The notes: a model not told the origin generated them from the sequence alone. Counted from the stretch's first letter, positions 9,453 to 19,296 are shown. The stretch: 64,000 nucleotides of DNA from Gelatiniphilus marinus (GCF_042678305.1 NZ_JBHUDT010000002.1); one strand, 5' to 3'. Translations and numbers: made by a program.

Positions 9453-10001
9453 ATGAAAAAAACAATATACTTAGTCATAGCTTTAGGATTTTTAAGTTTA
9501 AACTCCTTTGCTCAAAAAATAAATTGGGTTACGTTTCAAGAAGCTTTAGAGCTTCAAAAGAAAACCCCTAAAAAAATTATGATGGACGTTTATACCACTT
9601 GGTGCGGCCCCTGTAAAATGTTAGATAAAAACACCTTTCAAAATAAAGAAGTCGCAGATTATATTAACGCCCATTATTATGCCGTTAAGTTTAATGGAGA
9701 AGGGAACGAAAGTGTAAACTACAAAGGAAAAACATTTGCCAATCCACAATACAACCCCGCAAATGCAAATAGACGTAATTCGGCTCACGATTTAACTAGA
9801 TATTTACAAGTTGGTGCGTATCCCACTATTGTGTTTTTTGATGAAAAATCAGAGGTTATTGCACCGATTAGAGGATATCAAACACCTACGCAATTAGAGT
9901 TGTATTTAAAAATGTTTAAAAAAGACGATCATAAAACCATTAAAACCCAAGAAGAGTTTAATGCGTATTACAAAGCATTTAAAGCTGAGTTTAAAGGTTA
10001 A
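9453..10001 (+). CDS. Secreted thioredoxin-fold protein
   Basis: 182 residues with a cleavable signal peptide (MKKTIYLVIALGFLSLNSFAQ) followed by a thioredoxin-like domain. The redox motif is TTWCGPCKM with Cys51 and Cys54, the same CGPC as classical thioredoxin. A cis-Pro is visible in VGAYPTIVFF. It probably acts as a periplasmic disulfide reductase or isomerase. It stands alone between the terminator of the POT genes and the convergent ComEC gene, so no partner is suggested by context. Confidence 0.88.
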   Translation: MKKTIYLVIALGFLSLNSFAQKINWVTFQEALELQKKTPKKIMMDVYTTWCGPCKMLDKNTFQNKEVADYINAHYYAVKFNGEGNESVNYKGKTFANPQYNPANANRRNSAHDLTRYLQVGAYPTIVFFDEKSEVIAPIRGYQTPTQLELYLKMFKKDDHKTIKTQEEFNAYYKAFKAEFKG

Positions 10002-10043
10002 AAAATAGCTTCTTAAATTTATATATCAAGAATTTTAAAAATT

Positions 10044-10074
10044 TGTTATTCCCGAGACATCGGTAATCCATTTT
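10044..10074. repeat. Diverged R1-type palindromic repeat at the end of the ComEC gene
   Basis: TGTTATTCCCGAGACATCGG followed by TAATCCATTTT aligns with the R1 repeat arm at 28124 over 31 bases with about 23 matches. It keeps the hairpin-forming ends. It may serve as a bidirectional terminator between the thioredoxin gene and ComEC. Confidence 0.4.
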
Positions 10075-12112
10075 AATAATAAATAACAAAAGCTCCCTTT
10101 TTGCTGGTTTGGTGAAAAGGGAGTTTTCTTTTTAAACAAATCGCTTCCCAACGTTCAACATAAGATTTGTAATTACTGCCATCGGCAATTACGTATTTTG
10201 GTTTTATGGAATCAATCAATCTATTCAAATTAATTTTAGGCGATTGCCGCAACAATACATAATCGGGTTTAAACGATTTAATGTTGTAAACACCTAAGCT
10301 ATCAACAATTAAAAGTTTTTTGTCATTTAAAATATAAAGGGGCTTAAGCGTATCTTTTTTAATGGTTTTTATATGATTTCCAACGGAAAAATCTTTGATT
10401 ATTTTGTTTTTAGATGGTGTTAAACTATCAAAATCATGGGCTACAAATAAAGCATTGTTGGTTATATTACCCAGCAAACTATATCTGCTTTTATGAAATA
10501 CAATAAATTCATTTGAAGGCGTTTTATAAGTCGTATAAATAAAAGCACATTGAATGCATATTACCGAAATTAACAAGAGTTTTAAATTGGCAAAGCTTTT
10601 TTTCTTAAAAAATTTTACAAGTGCAAAAATGGTTAAATAAGACACTAAAACATATAATAAACCAAACGCAATATCTTTTAAAAGAAAGGCTTCTTGTTTT
10701 GATACCCAACCCACAAAACCATTCATGCTACTAATTATGTATCCGTAAATTTCAGCAAAAAAGTTTGGGAGTAAGTTTATCGTTGCCAATAGAATCACTA
10801 GAATTCCCAATCCTAAAATGAGCCCTAAAAATGGAATGATAACCAAATTCGAAATAAAAAATAACCCCGGAAACTGATGAAAATAAAATAAACTAATGGG
10901 TATAATTCCAAATTGCGCAGAAACCGTTATGGTTAAGGTATGCCAATATTTATCCAAAAGCCAATTTTTTGGTCGCCATAATTTATAAAGTATCGGGTCT
11001 ATGGCAACAATGGCAAAAACCGCGAGGTAACTTAACTGAAAACCCACATCGAATACAAACAGCGGTTTAAAAAGTAAAATGATAAACATAGATATTGCCA
11101 AGGTGTTGTAAACGTTGGTTGGTCGTTTTAAATTCATGGCAATAGCAACAATGCTAAACATGGTCACCGCTCGAGTTACCGATGCCGATAAACCAGCAAT
11201 TAAAGCAAAACACCACAAACATAAAACGAGCAAAATGGTTTTTATAAGTTTACCATGTTTTAAGCGTTCTATGGGTTTAAAAACAAGAGTTAAAAGGAGT
11301 AAAATAATACCAACATGCAGGCCAGAAACCGCTAAAATATGTATCGCGCCGGCATTGGTGTAACTGGTGTAAACTTCTTTACTAATGTCTTGCCGTTGCC
11401 CAAGTAATAAGGCGTTGATAATGGCAAGCTCGTCTGTTTTAAAATGGTAAGGTTTTAGTTTTAAATTGATATGTTCTCGAATATTATCAGCAATTCCAAA
11501 CAGCGTATGCGTATTAGCACTTACTTTTAAAAGTGATTCGTTTTTAGTAAATATTTGATGATAGATGTATTTTTTTTCAAGGTATTTTTTATAGTTGAAT
11601 TGATGCGGATTTAATGGATGGATAAGATGCTGAAACCCTATTTTGCCGATAATAATCTCGTCAACTTTTAAAGCGGATTGTGTACTGTCTTTTTGAATGT
11701 TTAATAAGGATTTCCCTGAAGCCGATTCATCATTAATCTTTAAAACATCGATAACGTATTTATCGTAATAATTGCCTGGTTTTAAAACTTCTCTAATTCT
11801 AAAAGTTACGGTTTCCAGTGAATCTTTTTCAGCTGAAATAAATTTTGAATAATGATTTGAAACGTTTTTTTGATTATGAAAAGAAGTTGTTAAAACACCA
11901 ACAAAAACCATTAAAATATAAGCCGTAACACCAAACCAAATGGTTTTAATAAATTGTTTTCTTGCAATTAAAAAGAAGATAAGTAGCAGCACTAAAAGCG
12001 TACTAGTTATATATATACTTAAATAAATTGGGATAGGATATAAGTACGAAACTACAATTCCTAAAATTAAGAAACACGTTAGTTTTATAATAGTAAAATT
12101 AAGTAACTTCAT
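10073..12112 (-). CDS. ComEC/Rec2-family competence membrane protein
   Basis: 679 residues. N-terminal membrane segments and a soluble DUF4131-like part are followed by the ComEC competence domain, recognisable from HILAVSGLHVGIILLLL and LSASVTRAVTMFSIVAIAM. The family forms the inner-membrane channel for single-stranded DNA during natural transformation. The C terminus is short and shows no HxHxDH metallo-beta-lactamase motif, so the nuclease-like domain of the longest ComEC proteins appears reduced or absent. It is the last gene of the surE-to-comEC run, 27 bases after the NlpC/P60 gene. Transport of DNA is inferred from family only. Confidence 0.88.
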   Translation of the reverse strand: MKLLNFTIIKLTCFLILGIVVSYLYPIPIYLSIYITSTLLVLLLIFFLIARKQFIKTIWFGVTAYILMVFVGVLTTSFHNQKNVSNHYSKFISAEKDSLETVTFRIREVLKPGNYYDKYVIDVLKINDESASGKSLLNIQKDSTQSALKVDEIIIGKIGFQHLIHPLNPHQFNYKKYLEKKYIYHQIFTKNESLLKVSANTHTLFGIADNIREHINLKLKPYHFKTDELAIINALLLGQRQDISKEVYTSYTNAGAIHILAVSGLHVGIILLLLTLVFKPIERLKHGKLIKTILLVLCLWCFALIAGLSASVTRAVTMFSIVAIAMNLKRPTNVYNTLAISMFIILLFKPLFVFDVGFQLSYLAVFAIVAIDPILYKLWRPKNWLLDKYWHTLTITVSAQFGIIPISLFYFHQFPGLFFISNLVIIPFLGLILGLGILVILLATINLLPNFFAEIYGYIISSMNGFVGWVSKQEAFLLKDIAFGLLYVLVSYLTIFALVKFFKKKSFANLKLLLISVICIQCAFIYTTYKTPSNEFIVFHKSRYSLLGNITNNALFVAHDFDSLTPSKNKIIKDFSVGNHIKTIKKDTLKPLYILNDKKLLIVDSLGVYNIKSFKPDYVLLRQSPKINLNRLIDSIKPKYVIADGSNYKSYVERWEAICLKRKLPFHQTSKKGAFVIYY

Positions 12113-12139
12113 ACAACCTAAAGTTACTAAAAAAAGCTG

Positions 12140-12640
12140 TTACAATACACGGCGCGCTTGCACAAAGGCAAAATACCAATACCGTTCTGCTAAATTAGAA
12201 GTAATAACGCCTTTGCTGGTAGAGGCATGTATAAACTCTACATGGCCCAATTGCGAAGCCGTTACAATGCCAACATGGTTTACTTTTCGGCTGTTTTTTC
12301 TGGTTGCAAAAAAGAGCAGATCGCCTTTTTTCACTTCTTTTAAATCTATCCAATTGCCAGTAATGGCCAAATCTTTTGTGGTTCTGGGAAGCGCAATGGC
12401 TTCACTTTTAAATGCCGTGTAAATTAAACCCGAGCAATCCATTCCTCGTTTTGTAGTGCCGCCGTATTTATAGCGTACACCTTCAAATTTTTTAGCATAA
12501 TCAACAATATCGTTGGCTTTAAAAAGTGGTTTTGTTTCAACTTTTTTAACAGCTACTTTTTCTTTTTTAGTTTTTGATTTTGACGATTTGCAACTGCTAA
12601 AACTAACGATTAATAAAAGTATAAAAATAAACTGCTTCAT
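12140..12640 (-). CDS. NlpC/P60 (C40) cell-wall peptidase lipoprotein
   Basis: 166 residues. A lipoprotein signal ends in SFSSC with lipid-attachment Cys17. A lysine-rich linker precedes the NlpC/P60 domain, whose catalytic residues can be placed at Cys69 (RGMDCSGLIY), His122 (NHVGIVT) and a polar or His residue near 138 (FIHAST). Such proteins cut peptidoglycan stem peptides, here probably from the outer-membrane inner leaflet. It lies 8 bases after lpxB and before ComEC on the same strand. Confidence 0.92.
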   Translation of the reverse strand: MKQFIFILLLIVSFSSCKSSKSKTKKEKVAVKKVETKPLFKANDIVDYAKKFEGVRYKYGGTTKRGMDCSGLIYTAFKSEAIALPRTTKDLAITGNWIDLKEVKKGDLLFFATRKNSRKVNHVGIVTASQLGHVEFIHASTSKGVITSNLAERYWYFAFVQARRVL

Positions 12641-12648
12641 AATTAAAA

Positions 12649-13764
12649 CTAAGACTGTAAAGATTTGTAAATAAGTTTTGCTGTTTTTTCGCTGGCGCCT
12701 TTACCACCTAATTTTTTTTCTAAATCGTAATAATCCAAAAACAACTGTTTTCGTTTTTCAGAATTGAGTATTAGTTCCAATTCTTGCTTTAATCTTTTTT
12801 TATTGAAATCGTTTTGAATAAGCTCGGTAACCACTTCTCTGTCCATAATTAAATTTACCAACGAAATATATTTTAATGTGATAATGCGTTTTGCTATTTG
12901 ATAAGAAATATTACTGCCTTTGTAACAAACCGCTTGCGGTACTTTAAACAATGCCGTTTCTAATGTTGCGGTGCCCGAAGTTACCAATGCCGCTGTTGAA
13001 ATACTTAATAAATCGTAGGTTTTATTATCGATAAAGCTAACAGTCGAGTTTTTAATAAAGGTTTTGTAAAACCCGTAATCTTGACTTGGCGCCCCTGCAA
13101 TAACAAATTGGTAATCCGGAAAATCGTTAACCAAACTTAGCATTACCGCAAGCATTTTGGTAATTTCCTGTTTTCGGCTGCCGGGTAAAAGTGCAATAAT
13201 GGGCTTGTCTGTTAGTTGGTGGGTTTTTCTAAACTCAAACTCGTTAACTTGATTTCTATCGGCAATGGCATCAATTAGCGGGTGGCCCACAAAAGTAACA
13301 TTGTAATTAAATTTATCTTTATAAAACTCTTTTTCAAAAGGCAGGATAACGTACATCGCATCAATATCCCTTTTAATGGCATGTACTCTATTGGCCCTGG
13401 ATGCCCAAACTTGTGGCGAAACGTAATAATTCGTTCTAAAACCTTTTTGTTTTGCCCATTTTGCAATGCGCAAATTAAACCCCGAATTATCAATAAAAAT
13501 GATAACGTCTGGATTGTAAGATTCAATATCTTTTTTACAAAACGCTATGTCTTTAAATATTTTATTGAGGTTCATTATAACTTCAATAAAACCCATAAAT
13601 GCGCGCTCTTTGTAGTGTTTTACCAAGGTGCCGCCAACATTTTGCATAAGGTCGCCGCCCCAAAACCTAAAATTGGCATTTGCATCTTGTTTTTGCAATG
13701 CCTTCATTAGGTTAGAGGCATGTAAATCGCCCGAGGCCTCGCCAGCAATAATGTAATATTTCAT
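12649..13764 (-). CDS. lpxB: Lipid-A-disaccharide synthase
   Basis: 371 residues, the usual LpxB length. It opens with MKYYIIAGEASGDLHASNLM, contains FIDNSGFNLRIAKWAK, YYVSPQVWAS, and the nucleotide-sugar region ALLPGSRKQEI, and later VTSGTATLETAL, all typical of this glycosyltransferase. It joins UDP-diacylglucosamine and lipid X in lipid A synthesis at the inner membrane. The start lies 3 bases after the stop of the small membrane-protein gene, so the two are probably co-transcribed and translationally close. Confidence 0.95.
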   Translation of the reverse strand: MKYYIIAGEASGDLHASNLMKALQKQDANANFRFWGGDLMQNVGGTLVKHYKERAFMGFIEVIMNLNKIFKDIAFCKKDIESYNPDVIIFIDNSGFNLRIAKWAKQKGFRTNYYVSPQVWASRANRVHAIKRDIDAMYVILPFEKEFYKDKFNYNVTFVGHPLIDAIADRNQVNEFEFRKTHQLTDKPIIALLPGSRKQEITKMLAVMLSLVNDFPDYQFVIAGAPSQDYGFYKTFIKNSTVSFIDNKTYDLLSISTAALVTSGTATLETALFKVPQAVCYKGSNISYQIAKRIITLKYISLVNLIMDREVVTELIQNDFNKKRLKQELELILNSEKRKQLFLDYYDLEKKLGGKGASEKTAKLIYKSLQS

Positions 13765-13767
13765 TGT

Positions 13768-14049
13768 TTAAAAGAGTTTAAAAACAAAGGTAAAAACGGC
13801 AATACAAACAGTAATTAATAAAACACCTCTGGCACGATAATCTTGTTTCTTTTTTATAAAGATAAAAAAGGCCCCCAGATTTAAAATTGCCCCTAAACTT
13901 ATTAATTTACCCAAAAAGCCTTCTAATGCGGCACTTTTAATAACAGTTGTAAAATCGTCTCCACCGCCTAAAAGGGTTGCTGCTAAAATGAGTCCAATTA
14001 TATTTGCTGCACACCCTACTAGCATGCCTATAAAAATTTCTTTTTTCAT
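13768..14049 (-). CDS. Small conserved membrane protein of unknown function
   Basis: 93 residues with three predicted membrane segments: residues about 5-25 (IGMLVGCAANIIGLILAATL), 45-65 and 75-92. There is no motif I recognise. It sits between surE and lpxB in a tight same-strand run (64 bases after surE, 3 before lpxB). That supports it being a real gene and suggests, without proof, an envelope role. Confidence 0.7.
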   Translation of the reverse strand: MKKEIFIGMLVGCAANIIGLILAATLLGGGDDFTTVIKSAALEGFLGKLISLGAILNLGAFFIFIKKKQDYRARGVLLITVCIAVFTFVFKLF

Positions 14050-14113
14050 GTGCTTAAATTTTGCAACTGTTTGCTGTTAGGTAGTTAAATTATTTAATTT
14101 GTTATTGGTTTAT

Positions 14114-14899
14114 TTATAATCCGTTGGGGTTTAAATTCCAGTTGTTTAATGTTTTTATGTGCTTGTGCGCTGTTAAATCGAATTGTGTTGGTACTACCGA
14201 TACGTAATTGTTTTCCAGTGCCCATTCGTCGGTATCCTTGCCGTCGTCTAAGTTAACAAATTTTCCAGAAAGCCAATAATAATCGCGCCCCTGCGGATTT
14301 TGTCGTTTCTCAAAGGCTTCCACCCAATTGGCTTTGGCCTGTCTGCAAATTTTTATGCCTTTTATGTTTTCTTTTGAAACATTTGGTATGTTTACGTTTA
14401 AAACCACATTTTTTGGGATGCCGTGTTTTAAAGCGTTTACGGTAATGGTTTTTACAAAGGGTTTGCAGGCCTCGAAATTGGCTTTCCAATTATAGTCCAA
14501 CAACGAAAAACCAATGGCCGGAATCCCTTCTATACCAGCTTCAATAGCAGCGCTCATGGTGCCAGAATAAATAACGTTTATAGAGGAGTTAGATCCGTGG
14601 TTAATGCCAGAAACGCACAAATCGGGTTTTCTGTCCAGAATCTCCCTAACCCCAAGTTTTACACAATCTGCTGGAGTGCCGGAGCAGCAATGTTCTAATT
14701 GCGGTTCATTTGCGTTGTCAATTTGCCAAACATATAAGGTCGAGTTTATGGTAATGGCATGCCCCATACCGCTTTGCGGGCTATCTGGTGCAACAACCAC
14801 TACATCGCCCAGGGTGTTCATTACTTCAATTAAGGCCCTAATGCCAGGGGCGTTTATGCCATCGTCGTTGGTAACTAAAATCAGTGGTTTTTTTGTCAT
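14114..14899 (-). CDS. surE: 5'/3'-nucleotidase SurE
   Basis: 261 residues from the ATG at 14899. The metal-binding motif is visible at the very start: ILVTNDDGINAPG with Asp12 and Asp13, followed by APDSPQSGMGHAIT and VSGINHGSNS. SurE removes phosphate from nucleoside monophosphates and polyphosphate. An upstream in-frame ATG at 14932 would add 11 residues not seen in the family; the TATTTTAG sequence just upstream looks like the promoter, which favours the shorter form. It is the first gene of the surE-to-comEC run. Confidence 0.94.
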   Translation of the reverse strand: MTKKPLILVTNDDGINAPGIRALIEVMNTLGDVVVVAPDSPQSGMGHAITINSTLYVWQIDNANEPQLEHCCSGTPADCVKLGVREILDRKPDLCVSGINHGSNSSINVIYSGTMSAAIEAGIEGIPAIGFSLLDYNWKANFEACKPFVKTITVNALKHGIPKNVVLNVNIPNVSKENIKGIKICRQAKANWVEAFEKRQNPQGRDYYWLSGKFVNLDDGKDTDEWALENNYVSVVPTQFDLTAHKHIKTLNNWNLNPNGL

Positions 14900-15087
14900 A
14901 ATTTTGATTGTAAAAACTTCGCTAAAATACATAATTTAGCCAGTAAACACTTAATTTCTTTCCTTTAACAAAAAATTAGTAGCCCCAGCGTTAGTTGGCA
15001 TGGTTTTTTCTTTATTTTAGTGAAAAAAATAATAATTGATATATTGCATCATAGTTGTTTTTTAATATTCAAGAAAAAGATAAACCC

Positions 15088-17235
15088 ATGAAAAATATTA
15101 TGAAGAGGAATTATAAAGTACTGCTGTTAATGCTGCTACTGGCATTTGCATCCTGTAGTTTTACAACAAAATCTTTTGATGATTCTGATAAAGACAAAAT
15201 GTTAATACACATAATAAAAAACGTGTTGCAACAACTTCATTTTGATCCTATTGCCATAGATGATGCCTTTTCCGAAGAGTTGTTTACGGGTTATATTGAA
15301 ACCATGGATCCTTTAAAACGTTACTTTTACGAATCTGATTTTAAGGATTTTGAAAACTATAAATTAACCATCGACGATCAGTTGAAAATATCAGACCTTA
15401 CCTTTTTCAACCTAACTCACCAGCGTATGCTAAAGCGTATTCAAGAAGCCAAATCGTTATACAAAGAGGTGTTGTCTAAACCATTCGACTATACAAAAGA
15501 TGAGGTTTTCGATACCAATTCAGAAAACACCGCGTACGCCAAAAACAGAAAAGAGTTAAAAGAACGCTGGAGAAAACAGCTTAAGTTTTCAACCCTTAGC
15601 AATTACGACGATATTTACCAACAGGAAAAACAAGCCAAAGAAAAAGACCCCTCGTATGTCATGAAAACCGAAACGGTTATTGAAAAAGAAGCGCGCGAGG
15701 CCACCTTAAAATCGTTAGACATATATTTTAACGATAATATAGACGATTTAAAACGCGAAGATTACTTTGCTGTTTTTGTAAACGCTATTGTAGAGCAGTT
15801 CGATCCGCACACCTATTATCTAGCGCCACGCAGTAAGGAGGTTTTCGACCAACGGATGTCTGGTAAACTTGAAGGTATTGGTGCCGGACTTCAAAAACGA
15901 ATGGACTATATAAAAGTTACATACCTAGTTTCCGGCGGTCCTGCTTGGCGCGGTAAAGAACTCGAAATGGGAGATGTTATATTAAAAGTAAAGCAAGAAA
16001 ATGAAGACGCCTCGGTTAGTATAGTAGGTATGCGAATAGACGATGCCATTAAGTTAATAAAAGGGCCAAAAGGCACTAAAGTAACCTTAACCGTAAAAAA
16101 AGTAGATGGCACCATCAAAGACATTACCATAACCAGGGATATTGTAGAATTAGGCGAAACCTATGCAAAATCGTCCTGGGTAGAAAAAAATAACAAAAAA
16201 TACGGAGTTATTAATCTGCCTTCATTTTATCTAGATTTTAAAGACTATAAAAAATTAAATGCTGCCGCAGATGTTAAAAAAGAAATCGAACTGTTAAAAG
16301 CCGAAGGAATTGAGGGATTGGTCCTTGATTTACGCAACAATGGCGGAGGCTCTTTGCCAGCCGTTGTAGATATGGCAGGCCTGTTTATTGAGGAAGGCCC
16401 TATTGTACAAGTACGCTCGACAACTAAACCCAAAGAGGTTTTAAAAGACAAAGATAAATCCATTACCTGGGACGGGCCATTGGTTATTTTGGTAAACGAA
16501 ATATCGGCCTCGGCATCAGAAATTATGGCTGCTGCCATGCAAGATTACAAGCGCGCCATTATTATTGGTAGCAAACAAACTTACGGGAAGGGAACGGTTC
16601 AAAATGTGGTGAATTTAAACACCATTGTTAGAAACAGTTCTGCTGGAGATTTGGGCTCATTGGCATTAACAACACAAAAATATTATAGAATCAATGGGGG
16701 GTCGGTACAGTTGGAAGGCGTAAAGAGCGATGTTACAGTGCCAGGGCGATTTAGCTTTATAGATGTGGGTGAAAAAGATAAGGAAAACCCTTTGCCTTGG
16801 GACGAGATTGATGCTGCCAACTATAGTCTGTGGGACGGGTATTTTGATTACGACAAAACCATTAAACGCAGCAAAGAGCGCATGCAAAATAATGCCCAAT
16901 TAAAACTTATTGAAGACAATGCTAAATGGGTAAAAAGTAAGATTGACGAAACCTTAGTGCCCTTAAAATACATGGCTTATAAAGCAGAAAATGAATTGAA
17001 CGAAAAAGAATCTGAGCGTTTTGAAGCCATTTCCGAGTACAAAACCAACCTAACGTTTTCATCGCACGCTTACGAGCGTAGCCTTTTTGAAAGCGATACT
17101 ACAGATTTAAAAGAAAAACGCCAACGCTGGCACCAAAGCTTAAGTAAAGATGTTTATATCGAGGAGGCATTAAATGTGTTGGAGGATTTAAAAATGTCTT
17201 ACGCCATTAAAAAAGTAGCTACTGTAAAAGATTAG
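15088..17235 (+). CDS. prc: Carboxy-terminal (tail-specific) processing protease, S41
   Basis: 715 residues from the ATG at 15088. An earlier TTG at 15055 would add 11 residues that spoil the signal sequence. The N terminus is a lipoprotein signal ending in LLAFASC. Next come the tail-specific protease N-terminal domain, a PDZ domain near residues 240-340 (KLEGIGAGLQ), and the S41 catalytic core with SASASEIMAAAM and the Lys motif QTYGKGTVQ. The C-terminal region matches the long helical tail of Prc proteins. It degrades or trims periplasmic proteins. It reads alone. A possible terminator-like hairpin (17284-17302) follows. Confidence 0.94.
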   Translation: MKNIMKRNYKVLLLMLLLAFASCSFTTKSFDDSDKDKMLIHIIKNVLQQLHFDPIAIDDAFSEELFTGYIETMDPLKRYFYESDFKDFENYKLTIDDQLKISDLTFFNLTHQRMLKRIQEAKSLYKEVLSKPFDYTKDEVFDTNSENTAYAKNRKELKERWRKQLKFSTLSNYDDIYQQEKQAKEKDPSYVMKTETVIEKEAREATLKSLDIYFNDNIDDLKREDYFAVFVNAIVEQFDPHTYYLAPRSKEVFDQRMSGKLEGIGAGLQKRMDYIKVTYLVSGGPAWRGKELEMGDVILKVKQENEDASVSIVGMRIDDAIKLIKGPKGTKVTLTVKKVDGTIKDITITRDIVELGETYAKSSWVEKNNKKYGVINLPSFYLDFKDYKKLNAAADVKKEIELLKAEGIEGLVLDLRNNGGGSLPAVVDMAGLFIEEGPIVQVRSTTKPKEVLKDKDKSITWDGPLVILVNEISASASEIMAAAMQDYKRAIIIGSKQTYGKGTVQNVVNLNTIVRNSSAGDLGSLALTTQKYYRINGGSVQLEGVKSDVTVPGRFSFIDVGEKDKENPLPWDEIDAANYSLWDGYFDYDKTIKRSKERMQNNAQLKLIEDNAKWVKSKIDETLVPLKYMAYKAENELNEKESERFEAISEYKTNLTFSSHAYERSLFESDTTDLKEKRQRWHQSLSKDVYIEEALNVLEDLKMSYAIKKVATVKD

Positions 17236-17407
17236 GATACAAGTAAGCGAGCTGTGTATAGCGGAGTCTAAGTAAGCCAAAGGTAACGCCCAAATCGGGT
17301 TATTGTTTATTTTGGTTTTTTACAGTGTAATATCTGGTATAAAACGAATTTAAATGCCTATTGGCATTACCATGGAAAACAAACTGTTTTAATTGAGAAA
17401 GTATGGT

Positions 17408-17794
17408 TTAGTTAATGGCAAAAGGCGCGCTTAGCCTAAATGTGGGTATGGCAACTTGAAACTTTTTGGTAGTGGTAAAGTTTACCATATTATAATGCCC
17501 TAGCATGGCGCCAAAAGGCGAGGTTAACAAGCAGCCCGATGTATAGGTGTGAGATTCGCCTGGTTTTAAAACAGGTTTAAGGCCTATAACACCTTCGCCG
17601 GAAACAGTTTCAGTATGGTTAAGGGCATCCAAGATTACCCAATAGCGCGAGTTTAGCTGTACCGAATCTTTGCTTTGGTTTTCAATGGTTACCGTATAGC
17701 CAAAGGCATAGTTTATTTTATAGTTCTTATAAAACGAGCCTTCGAAATTGGTTTCGACCGAGATTTTTATGCCACTTGTTACTTGTTGAACCAT
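17408..17794 (-). CDS. apaG: ApaG domain protein
   Basis: 128 residues from the ATG at 17794, exactly the usual ApaG length. An upstream ATG at 17872 would add 26 unrelated residues. The fibronectin-III-like fold is recognised from YTVTIENQSKDSVQL, SRYWVILDA, VSGEGVIGLKPVLKPGESHTY and SPFGAMLGHY. ApaG was linked to Co2+ resistance and Mg2+ efflux in enteric bacteria, but its biochemical role is unclear. It precedes the convergent end of the tail-specific protease and follows the T9SS plug gene on the same strand. Confidence 0.92.
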   Translation of the reverse strand: MVQQVTSGIKISVETNFEGSFYKNYKINYAFGYTVTIENQSKDSVQLNSRYWVILDALNHTETVSGEGVIGLKPVLKPGESHTYTSGCLLTSPFGAMLGHYNMVNFTTTKKFQVAIPTFRLSAPFAIN

Positions 17795-17911
17795 GTTAAC
17801 TGTTGATATACAATGGGTTTTGTGGGCTAAATTAATAAATATTACATTTACAATAGCAATATTTGGCATCAATGATTAAAAATATGGGTTAAACGGTGCT
17901 TTTATTGGGTG

Positions 17912-19174
17912 CTAATTGGAGATGTTTACCGAGTTGCCCTCACCCAAACCAATTATTTTGTCGTAACGTGCGCCTAAATCCCGGTAATATACAACCACTT
18001 TGTAATTGTTTTCAGTTTGGTAAAAGTTGCCGCTTATTGCGCCTTGGTCTAGTTGACCACTATTAAGAACTACATATTTATAGTTGTAAAAGCCTTGTTT
18101 TAGTAACAATTGTTTTGTGAATACGTAATTGTATTCGTCGTAAATCATTTTGGTACTTTCATCAACTGTGTAGTTGTTAAAGTTGCCGTAAATGTGTATG
18201 GTTTTGTTTTTTAAAGCATCACCACGATAATTTTTTGGAGCCAATAACGAAAAATGAACCCAAACATAGTCGGCCTCAATACTCGGGTTGTCGGCATCTA
18301 CATGGGTTACTAAATAGTTACCGTTAATATCGGGGTTGTAGGTGTAGGGTTTACTTGCTCTTTCCGTATTGGTAAATAAATAGTTATGGTACAGATCCTT
18401 TAAATCTATTTGCCTTACTCCAATATTTGCGGCTCTAATATCCTTGTTTTCAAAATATAAATACTCGTTTCCGCCCCAAAAACTAGATTCGGTATCGTAT
18501 TTGTAAATCAGTTTATTCCCAATGGTGTATTGTGGTTTTAAATTAGAAATAGCTGTATTCAAATTATTATTTTGAATTATTAACGTTTTTACATTTTGTT
18601 TTGGGTTGTTAAATGGCATGTTCTTTGACGAAATAACAATATCTACACGTTGCTTTTCTTCTATAAAATGCAAGTCTCTAGAGCGCTTAATGCTAACGCC
18701 TACATTGGTTTTGTTCTCGTAAATCATAAATTTTCTAGAGAAAACAAGTTCGTCGTCATCATTAAAAATACTTATTAGATAGTTGCCCGAAACCTTTAAG
18801 CGTTTGGTTTGCGCATTAGGAATGGTAAGTTTATAATGCGAGTAAATTTGATAGGTGTTCAACGAATTTTCGTAATCTCTAATCCGCTGATTGTCAAATC
18901 CGTCCATGTATTCAGATTTAACCAAAATTGAAGGTGTCCAATCAAAGTTAAAATGTTCTATTTTGTAGTAATAATCTTCTTCTTTGCCGTTTAGGGCATC
19001 AAATTCCAAAACCATATACTCGCCAAGTTTTACAATAGGCAATTGGCTTTCTTTGGTATTGCCTTTAAATGCAATTGTTTTGATGTGATCTGGCGGATTA
19101 ACTTCCTTGACTTGCGAAATAAGCAATGTTGGAAAAAATAAAAAAACGATGGTTTGTTTAACGTTTAATAACAT
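17912..19174 (-). CDS. Type IX secretion system plug protein (DUF5103 family)
   Basis: 420 residues from the ATG at 19174, with signal peptide MLLNVKQTIVFLFFPTLLIS. The sequence matches the DUF5103/T9SS plug family: LPIVKLGEYMVLEFDALNG, YYYKIEHFNFDWTPS and a C-terminal half with VWVHFSLLAP and IHIYGNFNNY. In Flavobacterium johnsoniae the family member closes the SprA outer-membrane translocon when no substrate is passing. ATGs at 19195 and 19207 are also in frame, but a TAnnTTTG box at 19205-19212 puts the transcript start near 19198, leaving 19174 as the best start. It is divergent from nqrA. Confidence 0.88.
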   Translation of the reverse strand: MLLNVKQTIVFLFFPTLLISQVKEVNPPDHIKTIAFKGNTKESQLPIVKLGEYMVLEFDALNGKEEDYYYKIEHFNFDWTPSILVKSEYMDGFDNQRIRDYENSLNTYQIYSHYKLTIPNAQTKRLKVSGNYLISIFNDDDELVFSRKFMIYENKTNVGVSIKRSRDLHFIEEKQRVDIVISSKNMPFNNPKQNVKTLIIQNNNLNTAISNLKPQYTIGNKLIYKYDTESSFWGGNEYLYFENKDIRAANIGVRQIDLKDLYHNYLFTNTERASKPYTYNPDINGNYLVTHVDADNPSIEADYVWVHFSLLAPKNYRGDALKNKTIHIYGNFNNYTVDESTKMIYDEYNYVFTKQLLLKQGFYNYKYVVLNSGQLDQGAISGNFYQTENNYKVVVYYRDLGARYDKIIGLGEGNSVNISN

Positions 19175-19204
19175 TTTTAGATTTTTTTTTTGCATAAAGA
19201 TAAA

Positions 19205-19212
19205 CAAATATA
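19205..19212 (-). promoter_or_regulatory. -7 box for the T9SS plug gene
   Basis: Minus-strand TATATTTG matches TAnnTTTG. It overlaps the furthest upstream in-frame ATG of the plug gene, which argues against that start. Confidence 0.5.
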
Positions 19213-19296
19213 ATGCCCAAGTGCGTTTTGTTATTTAGAATAGATATAAATAATAGACATGGTTTTTTTAGAATGATTTTTTTATCTATTATTTCG

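Noticed and set aside
15055..15087. TTG start for the tail-specific protease
   Set aside because: It would place 11 hydrophilic residues before the lipoprotein signal; the ATG at 15088 gives a normal signal and lipobox.
17795..17872. Longer ApaG start at 17872
   Set aside because: It adds 26 residues unrelated to the family, while 17794 gives the standard 128-residue protein.
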